DNA of 64,000 nucleotides from Candidatus Gastranaerophilales bacterium (GTDB taxonomy: Bacteria; Cyanobacteriota; Vampirovibrionia; Gastranaerophilales; Gastranaerophilaceae), in assembly GCA_944323925.1 (NCBI GenBank), contig CALUUI010000001.1, positions 124,001 through 188,000 of the forward strand. The letters run 5' to 3'. This document shows, piece after piece, positions 54,474 to 63,041 of the stretch. The notes beneath the pieces were generated by a model. The model did not search any database, was not told the origin of the DNA, and saw nothing but the letters and a program-made list of their open reading frames with translations. The stretch's first letter is position 1; the number at the start of each line of letters is the position of its first letter. Made by a program: the position numbers and the translations under genes.

Positions 54474-54508
54474 AAAAATGGTGTCTTTAGTAGTCGCCAT
54501 TTTTATTT
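54474..54508 (+). terminator. Terminator-like hairpin in the leader of the cluster
   Basis: AAAAATGGTG (54474-54483) pairs with CGCCATTTTT (54495-54504; one wobble) and is followed by ATTT. The next gene's AAGGAG begins at 54511, only seven bases later, leaving no room for another promoter. This favours attenuation, or termination of a short RNA, over simple end-of-operon termination for rlmD, which lies 160 bases upstream. Confidence 0.6.
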
Positions 54509-54521
54509 ATAAGGAGTTTAT

Positions 54522-56870
54522 ATGAGGATACAAAAAATTAATATAGTGGACAATCGAAAAGGTGTAGGAACTCAAGCCCAAAATTTTACCGCCGGAAAAA
54601 CGACATTGTTTTCAGATTTTGATGGAACGTATATCCCTGCCAAATACAATCATGACAGTGTTTGTAACTATTGCCCGCCAGTGAATAAAGGTGAATTTAA
54701 GTCGTATTTTGATAAGATATGGGAATTATTCGGCAAATTAAAAGGGAATGAAAAGGAGAGTAAATTTGATTTTGTAATTACAACGGGTAGGAATCTGGCA
54801 GAAACAAATTATTTTCTGGATAGACTGAAACAGCAGGATTTGTGGGTTCCTTTGCCGGAAAAACTAATTACTTGTAACGGACAAGATGAGTATTACAGAA
54901 ATGTAGCAAACGAGGAAGAGTACTATAGAGATCCAAATAGAAAAGCATTTATAAAAGAGAATGTTAATAATAAAAAACGGGAATATTATAAAAGCAAGGG
55001 ATGGGATTATCAGGCAATAGTTGCAAAAGTAAAAGAATTAATAAAGTCTAACTGGATAAATAATGATGTCATGTTTAAAGATCATATATTAGATATTCCT
55101 TCCTGCATAAAGATACAGCTTGGTATAAATGATACAAATGAAGTAATGTCTATATTAAATGAAATAATTGAAAACCAGTCAAACGAGCAAGGCATCCGTG
55201 CCATATTGGAGTCTAAAAATAAAAAGCAGCTAAAAGATAAAAAAGAAAAAGAGCTTCACGATTGGTATATGGGAGAGCTTGCTCATATATTGTATGTAGA
55301 AAATTCTAAAAAAACAAAAATTTTAGAGAATATCCCAACGACTCGTTCTAAACGTGAATATGGCGATGGGCTATCGCTACAGGCAGCTTTAGAACGATTA
55401 GGTATGACAAAAAACGATGATTTTGTGGCTTTTTCTGATGACGGAGAATTGGGTGTTAGAATTAGTGTAAACAAAAATAATAAAGAAAAATCAGAAAATT
55501 TATTAGATCGAGTTAAAAGAGCAATAACGAATGCGGAAATCTCAAGGAAATTACAAAAAGGTTCATACGGAGGAAAGGAATTTGAAATTAAACCACAGCT
55601 TATTGATAAATTAGAGGATACAAGGAAACTTGTAAGAGAGATATTAGAAAATCAAACAAATGATCTTGTAATTGTTGCGGGTGATGGTGAAAATGATTTA
55701 AAAATGCTTGATATAGGTGAATATAGGAACCAAGATTCTAAAGAAGATATACCTATAGTCGCAATATATGTAGATAATAGATCTGAGGATGAGCGAAAAG
55801 AAAGAAACTCAGAAATAAATCTATTTTTATCAAGAAGTAAATATTATAACCGAGCAGAACGTTTAAAATTTATTCATGTAGATCAGCAGGATCCGGCAAA
55901 ACCAAACACGCTGGAGGATGCTTTAAAAATAGCAATATGTAATTATGCAAAATATAATGATGCGTTTAGGAAAAATCTATCTCCTGAAATGCAAAAAATG
56001 GTAGAAGAATATGATTATAGTTATTTTGTAGGTGCGCAAATAGAAGAAAAAAACGATCAACAAATAATAGATAATAAAATTGAAGCAATAATTGCAAATT
56101 GGGAAAGAATTTTAGATAAAGAAGGAGCTATACCAGAGAAAAATATTATTGATACTGCTCTAGATGAAAACTCAAATATCAAAATTTCTGAAAGAACGCT
56201 GGTATTAACATCATTATCTATAATAATTAAAAATTATAATGAAATGTTGGATATGTATGGGAAAGAAAAAGTAAATACGATTATTAAAAGCAAATTGGAT
56301 GAAGAAATAAGAAACTTAAGAGAGACCGCAAGAAAAGAATCTATAACTGATATAAGAAAGGAAAAGATAAAAAAGCTAAAAAAATTAAATTTATTAAAAA
56401 AGAAAGTAACAAAATATATAGAAGGTGATATAAATATATTACCGAGGACCTGGAAAGAAATGTTAAAAAGGCTTCAAGAAAAGCGATTAAAAGAAGTTGA
56501 ACAGTATCGAAAGCAACAACAAAATATTGGTAATATTAAACCGGAAATTGAGAAAGAAAAAAAAGAAGGAATTTTAAGAATAATTGATAGTCTTAAACGT
56601 AACAAACAGACAGAAATAATTGATAACAATTCAAAACCTTCACTTCCTTCGGAAAGTCCAGTAGAAATTCCTACCGGAAAGAAAAAAATGATTGCGGAAA
56701 TAATAGAAGGATTAAAAAAGTATATATTCTCAAAAACAGGCATAATTATAATAACCGGATTATTAACCGCCGGTTCAATAACGTGTTTAGTAAAGTGTAA
56801 AAATGCATTATTCCAAGAAAAGAAAATAAAAGTGGAAAATGTTTTTTCAAATGTAGAAAAAAATATATAG
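54522..56870 (+). CDS. HAD-superfamily phosphatase-like protein with C-terminal membrane anchor
   Basis: Protein of 782 aa. HAD motif I L-F-S-D-F-D-G-T is at residues 29-36. F-V-I-T-T-G-R (motif II) follows near residue 85, and V-A-G-D-G-E-N-D near 388 is motif IV, an arrangement like Cof/sucrose-phosphate-phosphatase-type HADs with a large cap. The second half is charged and coiled-coil rich. One hydrophobic helix lies near residues 741-757 (I-I-I-I-T-G-L-L-T-A-G), with a short basic tail. The first 28 residues carry M-R-I-Q-K-I-N and N-F-T-A-G-K, shared in outline with other proteins of the cluster. AAGGAG precedes the start. The substrate, sugar-phosphate or protein, is unknown. Confidence 0.82.
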   Translation: MRIQKINIVDNRKGVGTQAQNFTAGKTTLFSDFDGTYIPAKYNHDSVCNYCPPVNKGEFKSYFDKIWELFGKLKGNEKESKFDFVITTGRNLAETNYFLDRLKQQDLWVPLPEKLITCNGQDEYYRNVANEEEYYRDPNRKAFIKENVNNKKREYYKSKGWDYQAIVAKVKELIKSNWINNDVMFKDHILDIPSCIKIQLGINDTNEVMSILNEIIENQSNEQGIRAILESKNKKQLKDKKEKELHDWYMGELAHILYVENSKKTKILENIPTTRSKREYGDGLSLQAALERLGMTKNDDFVAFSDDGELGVRISVNKNNKEKSENLLDRVKRAITNAEISRKLQKGSYGGKEFEIKPQLIDKLEDTRKLVREILENQTNDLVIVAGDGENDLKMLDIGEYRNQDSKEDIPIVAIYVDNRSEDERKERNSEINLFLSRSKYYNRAERLKFIHVDQQDPAKPNTLEDALKIAICNYAKYNDAFRKNLSPEMQKMVEEYDYSYFVGAQIEEKNDQQIIDNKIEAIIANWERILDKEGAIPEKNIIDTALDENSNIKISERTLVLTSLSIIIKNYNEMLDMYGKEKVNTIIKSKLDEEIRNLRETARKESITDIRKEKIKKLKKLNLLKKKVTKYIEGDINILPRTWKEMLKRLQEKRLKEVEQYRKQQQNIGNIKPEIEKEKKEGILRIIDSLKRNKQTEIIDNNSKPSLPSESPVEIPTGKKKMIAEIIEGLKKYIFSKTGIIIITGLLTAGSITCLVKCKNALFQEKKIKVENVFSNVEKNI

Positions 56871-56895
56871 ATAATAAAAAATGAAAGGAAAGAAA

Positions 56896-58470
56896 ATGAT
56901 TACAGGAATTTTATCAGTTCAGACTCCCCCAAGTAAGTCTATTTATAGGCATAATAAAAATGTAGTAAGAGAAAACAATAATTGTGTAAATGATAATTCA
57001 AAAAATAATACTGTTAAAATATCTTCCCAAACATTACAGGCCTATTCGGGTGTAAATTTTACAGGGCGAGGAAAAACAAATTATCTTTGGATGCAAACAA
57101 TAGCAGGATATATACCGTTAGTTATAGCTGCAGGTTTAGACTTAACAAAATCAGTAACAGTGCCGGCCCTTCCCGGTTTGATATGTGAAGATTCTGATTG
57201 GACAGATGTAAATATGGAGGGTGTTTATATAAAGAATTCAAAATTAAAAAATTCAAAATTTAATAATACAAACATGAATAGAGTAGAATTGCATGACTCA
57301 GACCTTTCAGGTTCTCAATTCAATGGAGTACAAGCAAAACAAGGTCGTTTCTCACATTCTAATTTTTACAATGTAACGATGAAAGACTCAGAATTTCCAC
57401 AAGCAAATTTTCAAAAAGCCGATTTTAAATGGGTAACAATTAAAAATTCAAATTTCAATAATGCAAATTTCCTTGGCGCAGACTTGAGTAATGTATGGAG
57501 TATAGACGAGGATTCAATCTTTCAAGGAGCAATATATGACAGAGATACAAAATTCCCATCAGGTTTTGATCCTGAATCCAAAGGAATGATAAAGCTAAAA
57601 GAAGGCGGGGACATGTCTGTTTTAGAGGGTGATATAAAAAGAGTTTTTTCAAGAGTAACAATAAAACCGTATAAAGAAGAATATCCGTATAGCTTGTCTA
57701 ATGCGGATTATTCAGGTTCAGATATGCAAGAGGGAAAATTTGATTCTGTTGAATTTATAAGCAGTAATTTTGAAGATACAATCGCTAGAGGAGCTATATT
57801 TATAGATTGTGATTTTTCAAAGTGTAAATTCAATGAAAAAAGTGACTTTGAAGGTGCAAGTTTTAATAACAGCGTGTTTTATGATACCAAATTTAATGGT
57901 GCAAATTTGAAGAGATGTAATCTTATTGGTGCAGATTTATCGGAAACAGATTTTGCTGAATTGCCAGATGAAAAAATAGCAGGTAGTTTTTATGATGTTA
58001 GTACTTCTTTTCCGGAAGGGTATAAACCGGAAGAACATGGATTGATTCCTCTTAATAAAAAAGCCGATCTTAGCAATTGTAATTTTTCACATATGAAAGT
58101 AAGAAATACGCTTTCAGGTGAACAATATATATTCTCAGGTTCAAATCTAAGACGGGCGGATTTTAGCGGAGCTGAATTAGGGTCTTGTGATTTTAGTGCT
58201 GCAAAGCTTCATGATGCTTGTTTTAAAGAAGCAAAAATGCAAGGTGCTAATTTTGAAGATGCAGTACTATATAATGCGAATCTTATAGGCGGTGATTTTA
58301 GAAATGCGAATTTTAGAAATGCAGATTTACGCTGGGCTAAACTTGTCGACGCAAATTTAGATGGTGCTGATTTTACAGGCGCAAAGTATGTTAAAAATGC
58401 TACAGAGTTTCCTAAGAACTTTAATCCCAAAGCTCACGGTATGGTAGAAGTTCCGCTCAAGTTAGCGTAG
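56896..58470 (+). CDS. Pentapeptide-repeat protein A
   Basis: Protein of 524 aa dominated by A-(D/N)-(L/F)-x-x pentapeptides, which fold as a right-handed quadrilateral beta-helix; several blocks are separated by P-E-G-Y and H-G-L/M-I-P/K linkers. The N-terminal ~50 residues are polar and disordered, then Y-S-G-V-N-F-T-G-R-G-K-T-N-Y and a hydrophobic segment (G-Y-I-P-L-V-I-A-A-G-L) that may insert in a membrane. The ATG at 56896 is chosen because AAAGGA lies six bases upstream; the ATG at 56881 precedes that site. A paralog follows after 16 bases. No enzymatic motif is seen; a scaffold or binding role is likely. Confidence 0.85.
   Translation: MITGILSVQTPPSKSIYRHNKNVVRENNNCVNDNSKNNTVKISSQTLQAYSGVNFTGRGKTNYLWMQTIAGYIPLVIAAGLDLTKSVTVPALPGLICEDSDWTDVNMEGVYIKNSKLKNSKFNNTNMNRVELHDSDLSGSQFNGVQAKQGRFSHSNFYNVTMKDSEFPQANFQKADFKWVTIKNSNFNNANFLGADLSNVWSIDEDSIFQGAIYDRDTKFPSGFDPESKGMIKLKEGGDMSVLEGDIKRVFSRVTIKPYKEEYPYSLSNADYSGSDMQEGKFDSVEFISSNFEDTIARGAIFIDCDFSKCKFNEKSDFEGASFNNSVFYDTKFNGANLKRCNLIGADLSETDFAELPDEKIAGSFYDVSTSFPEGYKPEEHGLIPLNKKADLSNCNFSHMKVRNTLSGEQYIFSGSNLRRADFSGAELGSCDFSAAKLHDACFKEAKMQGANFEDAVLYNANLIGGDFRNANFRNADLRWAKLVDANLDGADFTGAKYVKNATEFPKNFNPKAHGMVEVPLKLA
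57706..57842 (+). repeat. Near-identical block shared by the two pentapeptide genes, copy 1
   Basis: This 137-base stretch matches 59303-59439 with only three differences, all synonymous, whereas flanking parts of the two genes differ far more. It encodes the segment beginning D-Y-S-G-S-D-M-Q-E-G-K. Recent gene conversion is the simplest explanation. Confidence 0.9.
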
Positions 58471-58486
58471 ATTAAGGAGTGATATT

Positions 58487-60106
58487 ATGATAAATAAGGT
58501 ACAATTAATAAATTTATTATCTAAAACAAATAGAGCTGATAACCAAAAAACAAAAAATAATATTAATAGTTATCAAATAAATTATCAAAATCAAACAAAA
58601 AAATCCTTTACCGCAATTTCACCGGAGCTTTTACAAGTATACTCAGGGGTAAATTTTTCTGGTTGTAAAACAAATTACAAATGGATGTTATCGGCTGCTG
58701 CCGGTTATGTACCTTTGGTCATTACCGCCGGTCTTGATATGACAAAATCTATATCTAAACCAGCCTTTCCTAATTTAGATTCTAATGGCGGAGATTGGTC
58801 AAATGTTAATATGGAAAATGTTTATTTAAAAAATGCGAAGCTAACAAATTCTAATTTTAAATCTACAAGTATGGCAAATGTAAAATTACATTATTCGGAT
58901 TTAAGTAATTCAGTATTTGATAGAGTTAATGCACTAAGGGGCAAGTTTTTATATTCGAATTTTAGTAATACAAAACTAGAAAATTCAGAATTCGTTGGCG
59001 CAAATTTTCAAAAAGCCGATTTTAAAAATTCGATAATTAAAAATTCAAATTTTAGTAATGCAAATTTCCTTGGTGCTAATTTAAGTGAAGTATTGAGTAT
59101 TGATGATGACTCAATTTTTGTAGGTTCTATTTATGATAGTGATACAAGATTTCCGACAGGTTTTGATCCTGAATCAAGAGGAATGATAAAGCTAAAAGAC
59201 ATCGGAAATATTTCTGCCATAGGAAAAAATTCAAAGAGCATCTTTTCAGGGATAGTGATTAAACCATATAGTGGAGAGTTTCAATATAACTTGTCCAATG
59301 CAGATTATTCAGGTTCAGATATGCAAGAGGGAAAGTTTGATTCTGTTGAATTTATAAGCAGTAATTTTGAAGATACAATCGCCAGAGGAGCTATTTTTAT
59401 AGATTGTGATTTTTCAAAGTGTAAATTCAATGAAAAAAGCGATTTCTCTAATGTAAGTTTTAATAACAGTATATTTTATGATACCAAATTTAATGGTGCA
59501 AATTTGAAGAGGTGCAATTTTATAGGTGCTGATTTATCAAATTCCGATTTTGCTGAGTTGCCTGATTCTAATATTACAGATTGTATTTATGATTATAGTA
59601 CATCTTTCCCGGAAGGATATAATCCTATTGAGCACGGACTAATTTTAGTAGGGCATAATGCAAATTTAAGTGAATATGATTTTTCACATGCTGTAATGAG
59701 AAATTTATTTTTAGATGACCAATATAATTTCCAAGGTAAGTGTTTTAGAAGAGCAGATTTCTCCGGCTCAAAAATGAATAAAGTGATTTTTAAAGATTGT
59801 AGGATGAAAGAAATGTGTTTAAAAGAAGTCGAAATGCAAAGTGCGGATTTTGAAGGTGCATATTTGTATGGTGCAAACCTTACAGGTGGAAATTTTAAAA
59901 ATGCAAATTTTAAAAATGCTGATTTAAGCTGGGCAAATTTAGCTGGTGCAAATTTAGAAGGTGCAGATTTTGTAGGTGCAAAGTATACAAAAGGGACAAA
60001 ATTTCCGGAAGATTTTGAACCGAATAAATATGGAATGATAGAAATACCATTAAAAGAAAATTCCAAAGGAGATATAAATGAAAATATATGCTATGCAAAA
60101 TTATAA
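58487..60106 (+). CDS. Pentapeptide-repeat protein B
   Basis: Paralog of the preceding protein, 539 aa with the same plan: a polar N-terminus, K-K-S-F-T-A-I-S and Y-S-G-V-N-F-S-G-C-K-T-N-Y near residues 39-63, a hydrophobic segment (A-G-Y-V-P-L-V-I-T-A-G-L), then pentapeptide-repeat blocks interrupted by F-P-x-G-F/Y linkers. AAGGAGTG precedes the start at a good distance. Its last 29 bases overlap the kinase-like gene, so translation is coupled. The pair probably forms a structural or recognition module; no catalytic residues are apparent. Confidence 0.87.
   Translation: MINKVQLINLLSKTNRADNQKTKNNINSYQINYQNQTKKSFTAISPELLQVYSGVNFSGCKTNYKWMLSAAAGYVPLVITAGLDMTKSISKPAFPNLDSNGGDWSNVNMENVYLKNAKLTNSNFKSTSMANVKLHYSDLSNSVFDRVNALRGKFLYSNFSNTKLENSEFVGANFQKADFKNSIIKNSNFSNANFLGANLSEVLSIDDDSIFVGSIYDSDTRFPTGFDPESRGMIKLKDIGNISAIGKNSKSIFSGIVIKPYSGEFQYNLSNADYSGSDMQEGKFDSVEFISSNFEDTIARGAIFIDCDFSKCKFNEKSDFSNVSFNNSIFYDTKFNGANLKRCNFIGADLSNSDFAELPDSNITDCIYDYSTSFPEGYNPIEHGLILVGHNANLSEYDFSHAVMRNLFLDDQYNFQGKCFRRADFSGSKMNKVIFKDCRMKEMCLKEVEMQSADFEGAYLYGANLTGGNFKNANFKNADLSWANLAGANLEGADFVGAKYTKGTKFPEDFEPNKYGMIEIPLKENSKGDINENICYAKL
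59303..59439 (+). repeat. Near-identical block shared by the two pentapeptide genes, copy 2
   Basis: Second copy of the 137-base block (first copy 57706-57842). The three differences change codons without changing amino acids, so gene conversion and strong protein-level constraint may both act here. Confidence 0.9.
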
Positions 60107-61775
60107 TTTAATAAAACAAAATTTATTAAATTTCACCAGTAAGGTAAAAAATGTAAATTATGGAAAAATTAATGACGAGTATAAAGATAAAGTAGATCGT
60201 TTTGATGATGGGGAACGTTCAGAAGCGGAATATTTGGGACATGGTTTATTTGCAAAGGTATATAGATTTATTGATACAGACTTTGTTATAAAACAATATA
60301 ATAAAGGCATGCCATTATCAGATTGCAGGCAAGAGGCAAAAATGCTGGAAAAAGTCGGCGAATTATCCGGCTCGCAGCAATTAATGGCACAAGTTACTAC
60401 TGAAAATGGTAATGAATATTTGATATCTACTCTGGTAAAAGGTGAGGAACCTGATCCGGATGCCAATCCTTTTAACAAAGTTGCTCTTAAAAGTTTTATG
60501 AATACGCTAGCTGAACTTGATAAAAAAGGTGTGTATCATAATGATTTAAATACCGGAAATTGTAAAGTCGATTCGCAAACCGGACAAATAGGGCTTTTAG
60601 ATTATCAGTTTGCAATGGATATGGAGCCTTCAAATAAATACAGTAATTTACAAAATTTATTGTTTCCTGAATGTACTCTGCCGGCAAATATTCAGATGTT
60701 TGAGATGGCAAACTTACCCTCTTATATTAAGCATTTAGGACCATATAGGGCGAAAGATTTCTTTAAAGATTATCTTAGTATAAAATCCGATTATCATACT
60801 AAGAGGTACCATTATTATAGAAATGTAAAGATCCCCGGTGTTACTCCCGAAAATATTGAATATGAAATGCTGATGTCCAGAGTCCTAAAACGCCCATCTG
60901 ATAAAGTTGTTGATTTATATGCAAAAAAATCTCAAGTGATGTACTCCTTTAGAAACGCTTTTGGACTAACAGATGAAAATACTCGTGATATAAAACGACC
61001 TAATCTTCCGGCTGCCGGGGCTGCGTATTTGTATGCTGCATATCAAGCGTATGAATATTTGACTAAAGTTAATAATATTATTTCAACCGAAACTGACACT
61101 AACCTTGTAAAGCTAATGAAAACAGAGAAAAAAGTGGCACAATATTGGTTAGATAAATTATCTGATAGCGCATTAGGTACTTCTCAATGGCATACAAGAA
61201 ATGCACAAGGTGAATCAGCCCTTCTGGGAGCTAAAGATAAATATCCAGAAAGCATGGACTATTACATGTATGCGCCGATTGATAAAATTGATGATATGTA
61301 TACAACAATAACAAATAATGATAATTCAGGGAAAATAGATGTGCTTACTTTTCCATACTCAACCGGATTAAATAGTGACTATAAAGAACTGTTTACATTA
61401 AAAGACAGTTTGAAGTTGAATGATTTCCCAGCTTCTGATAGAGATTTATTCGCACGTTTTAATTCCTGCTTTAAGGATTACGAAGCTGCATTAAATAATG
61501 CAAAAGTCATTGCTTTACCTATGTTACATGCGTTCACACTTTATAGTGCAGTACAATTATTTAAGCACGGAAGATATAACTCTAAGGTTGGCTTATTAAA
61601 AAATAGATTAGAAAAAATGGCGGAGCCCTTAATAGAATGTGTTGTTGATGCCGTAAAAGGTAAAGGTGGGGTGTTGTCAGAGGCCTTGAGAAAAGACTAT
61701 AATTTGAGTAATATATATGCAAAAAACAATGTAGCAAATCGAAAGTTTAAAGACTATATAAAATTGTATTATTAA
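60078..61775 (+). CDS. Protein-kinase-like fold protein
   Basis: Protein of 565 aa with a protein-kinase-like catalytic core in its first third: glycine loop G54-H-G-L-F-A-K-V-Y, the ATP-contacting Lys72 (V-I-K-Q-Y), a candidate alpha-C Glu86, catalytic loop H154-N-D-L-N-T-G-N161 and metal-binding Asp175 in L-L-D-Y-Q-F in place of D-F-G. All essential residues are present, so activity is plausible. It could be a Ser/Thr kinase or a small-molecule (Kdo/APH-like) kinase. The C-terminal ~350 residues are helical and unrecognised. N18-F-T-S-K and the M-K-I start match the cluster's N-terminal theme. AAAGGAG precedes the start inside the previous gene. Confidence 0.8.
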   Translation: MKIYAMQNYNLIKQNLLNFTSKVKNVNYGKINDEYKDKVDRFDDGERSEAEYLGHGLFAKVYRFIDTDFVIKQYNKGMPLSDCRQEAKMLEKVGELSGSQQLMAQVTTENGNEYLISTLVKGEEPDPDANPFNKVALKSFMNTLAELDKKGVYHNDLNTGNCKVDSQTGQIGLLDYQFAMDMEPSNKYSNLQNLLFPECTLPANIQMFEMANLPSYIKHLGPYRAKDFFKDYLSIKSDYHTKRYHYYRNVKIPGVTPENIEYEMLMSRVLKRPSDKVVDLYAKKSQVMYSFRNAFGLTDENTRDIKRPNLPAAGAAYLYAAYQAYEYLTKVNNIISTETDTNLVKLMKTEKKVAQYWLDKLSDSALGTSQWHTRNAQGESALLGAKDKYPESMDYYMYAPIDKIDDMYTTITNNDNSGKIDVLTFPYSTGLNSDYKELFTLKDSLKLNDFPASDRDLFARFNSCFKDYEAALNNAKVIALPMLHAFTLYSAVQLFKHGRYNSKVGLLKNRLEKMAEPLIECVVDAVKGKGGVLSEALRKDYNLSNIYAKNNVANRKFKDYIKLYY

Positions 61776-61834
61776 TTGATAGAATATAAAGATTTGAAAT
61801 TTGTAAACTTTTGTAAATAAATGAGCTCTTTTAT

Positions 61835-61861
61835 TAAAGATTATTGAATTTTTGCCGATAA
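61835..61861 (+). promoter_or_regulatory. Sigma-28 (FliA) promoter, near-consensus
   Basis: TAAAGATT (61835-61842), exactly 11 bases, and a perfect GCCGATAA (61854-61861) match the flagellar sigma-28 consensus TAAAGTTT-N11-GCCGATAA. It lies 34 bases before the next gene, which has AAAGGAG at the right distance. Confidence 0.85.
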
Positions 61862-61895
61862 CAAGAGTACAAGGGAAAACGATAAAGGAGCTAAA

Positions 61896-62972
61896 ATGGG
61901 TTTAGCATGTTCACAAGTTAGATTGTTAACGCTTATTAGCCGAAAGGGTGATAACGAGCTTGAAACTATGCTAATTTCTAATAAGAAATTAGCCCTTTCT
62001 CGTGAACAAAGTAACTTATCTCAAGAGTATTATAGCAAGTTACAAAACAAAAAGATTAATTATTATAATAATGGTGCTTATTGTCCTATTACTTACAGTT
62101 ATTTAATGGGTGATAGTTCAATGAAAAGTTCTTTTGTTGATAATATAGCAATTGAAATGATAACGGATGCAGATATAAAAGCGGAATTAGCAGCACAAGG
62201 TGTAACAACATCAACACCCGTAACTAAAACGGATAATTCGGTAATCTTAACAGATTATAGAGGATTGGTTGTTCTAAACAAAGAGTACTCAAATGCGATA
62301 ATTGCGGCTTGCGGATCCGATGTTAGCTGTGACGGAAATGGTAGGGGCAGTACTTTTAAAGCTTCATATATTCCTGAAATTATTGCTCAGTATATGGGAT
62401 ATGCTAAGGATTCTACGGAGTATAAATCTTTAATGGCTGTTTATAATAATGATACAGCTGCACTGGAAGAATTAGGCTTGGCTACTCATAATATAGACGG
62501 AACCAAAGAAGATGGAACGGTTGTAACAAGTGGTTTTACATCAACTAGCCGAGGGGTAGCATATCAAGAAATTATTGATTTCTATAAACCAATATTTCAA
62601 GCGTGTGCTTCTAATGGTTGGACAACCGAATATACAAGTAATTTATCTGATAGTGATTATATGAGTAACGCTTTAACAAGTGGTATTTTTCATCTTCAAA
62701 CTGTTGACAATTATGGGGAATATGAAACAGGAACTTCTTTACAATATTATTTGAACGCTGCTTTTGTTACTGAACGCAGAGACTCTGTTGAACAAGAAGA
62801 AATTACTGCTTGGTATAATGCTGAAAAAGAAAAAATTTCTGCAAAAGAAGATTACTGGGATGTTCAGCTTCAAAATTTATCTACTGAACTTTCAGCGATT
62901 GAAACAGAAATTGAATCTGTCCAATCTTTGATAGATGATGCTATATCGTCTGTATTTGATTGGGGTGCATAA
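61896..62972 (+). CDS. Sigma-28-driven protein of unknown function, likely flagellar or exported
   Basis: Predicted 358-residue protein. It begins M-G-L-A-C-S-Q-V-R-L-L-T-L-I-S-R-K, with no cleavable signal peptide, then S-N-L-S-Q-E-Y-Y-S-K-L-Q. The middle is rich in Ser, Thr, Asn and Asp like many secreted proteins, and the last ~60 residues form a coiled coil (L-S-T-E-L-S-A-I-E-T-E-I-E-S-V). Helical ends and a polar middle recall flagellar-type export substrates. Its near-perfect sigma-28 promoter and adjacent flagellar genes support a role in or around the flagellum. No known family is recognised. AAAGGAG lies before the start, and a terminator follows. Confidence 0.8.
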   Translation: MGLACSQVRLLTLISRKGDNELETMLISNKKLALSREQSNLSQEYYSKLQNKKINYYNNGAYCPITYSYLMGDSSMKSSFVDNIAIEMITDADIKAELAAQGVTTSTPVTKTDNSVILTDYRGLVVLNKEYSNAIIAACGSDVSCDGNGRGSTFKASYIPEIIAQYMGYAKDSTEYKSLMAVYNNDTAALEELGLATHNIDGTKEDGTVVTSGFTSTSRGVAYQEIIDFYKPIFQACASNGWTTEYTSNLSDSDYMSNALTSGIFHLQTVDNYGEYETGTSLQYYLNAAFVTERRDSVEQEEITAWYNAEKEKISAKEDYWDVQLQNLSTELSAIETEIESVQSLIDDAISSVFDWGA

Positions 62973-62978
62973 AATAAA

Positions 62979-63002
62979 AAAGGAACTTAATTAAGTTCCT
63001 TT
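62979..63002. terminator. Bidirectional rho-independent terminator
   Basis: AAAGGAACTTAA/TTAAGTTCCTTT is a perfect 24-base palindrome with an A run before it, six bases after the stop. It lies between converging genes and may serve both strands. Confidence 0.85.
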
Positions 63003-63041
63003 CGTAACGGAGTTTAACTTGATTTGTTAACTTATTAAATA

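Noticed and set aside
57200-60000. Short periodic repeats that might suggest a CRISPR or satellite array
   Set aside because: The period is 15 bases, in frame, and encodes pentapeptide repeats; there are no spacers.
59593-60066. 157-codon minus-strand open frame inside pentapeptide gene B
   Set aside because: It mirrors the 15-base periodicity of the pentapeptide repeats; it has no ribosome-binding site and its product is only a low-complexity echo (repeated S-A-P-x-K-F-A).
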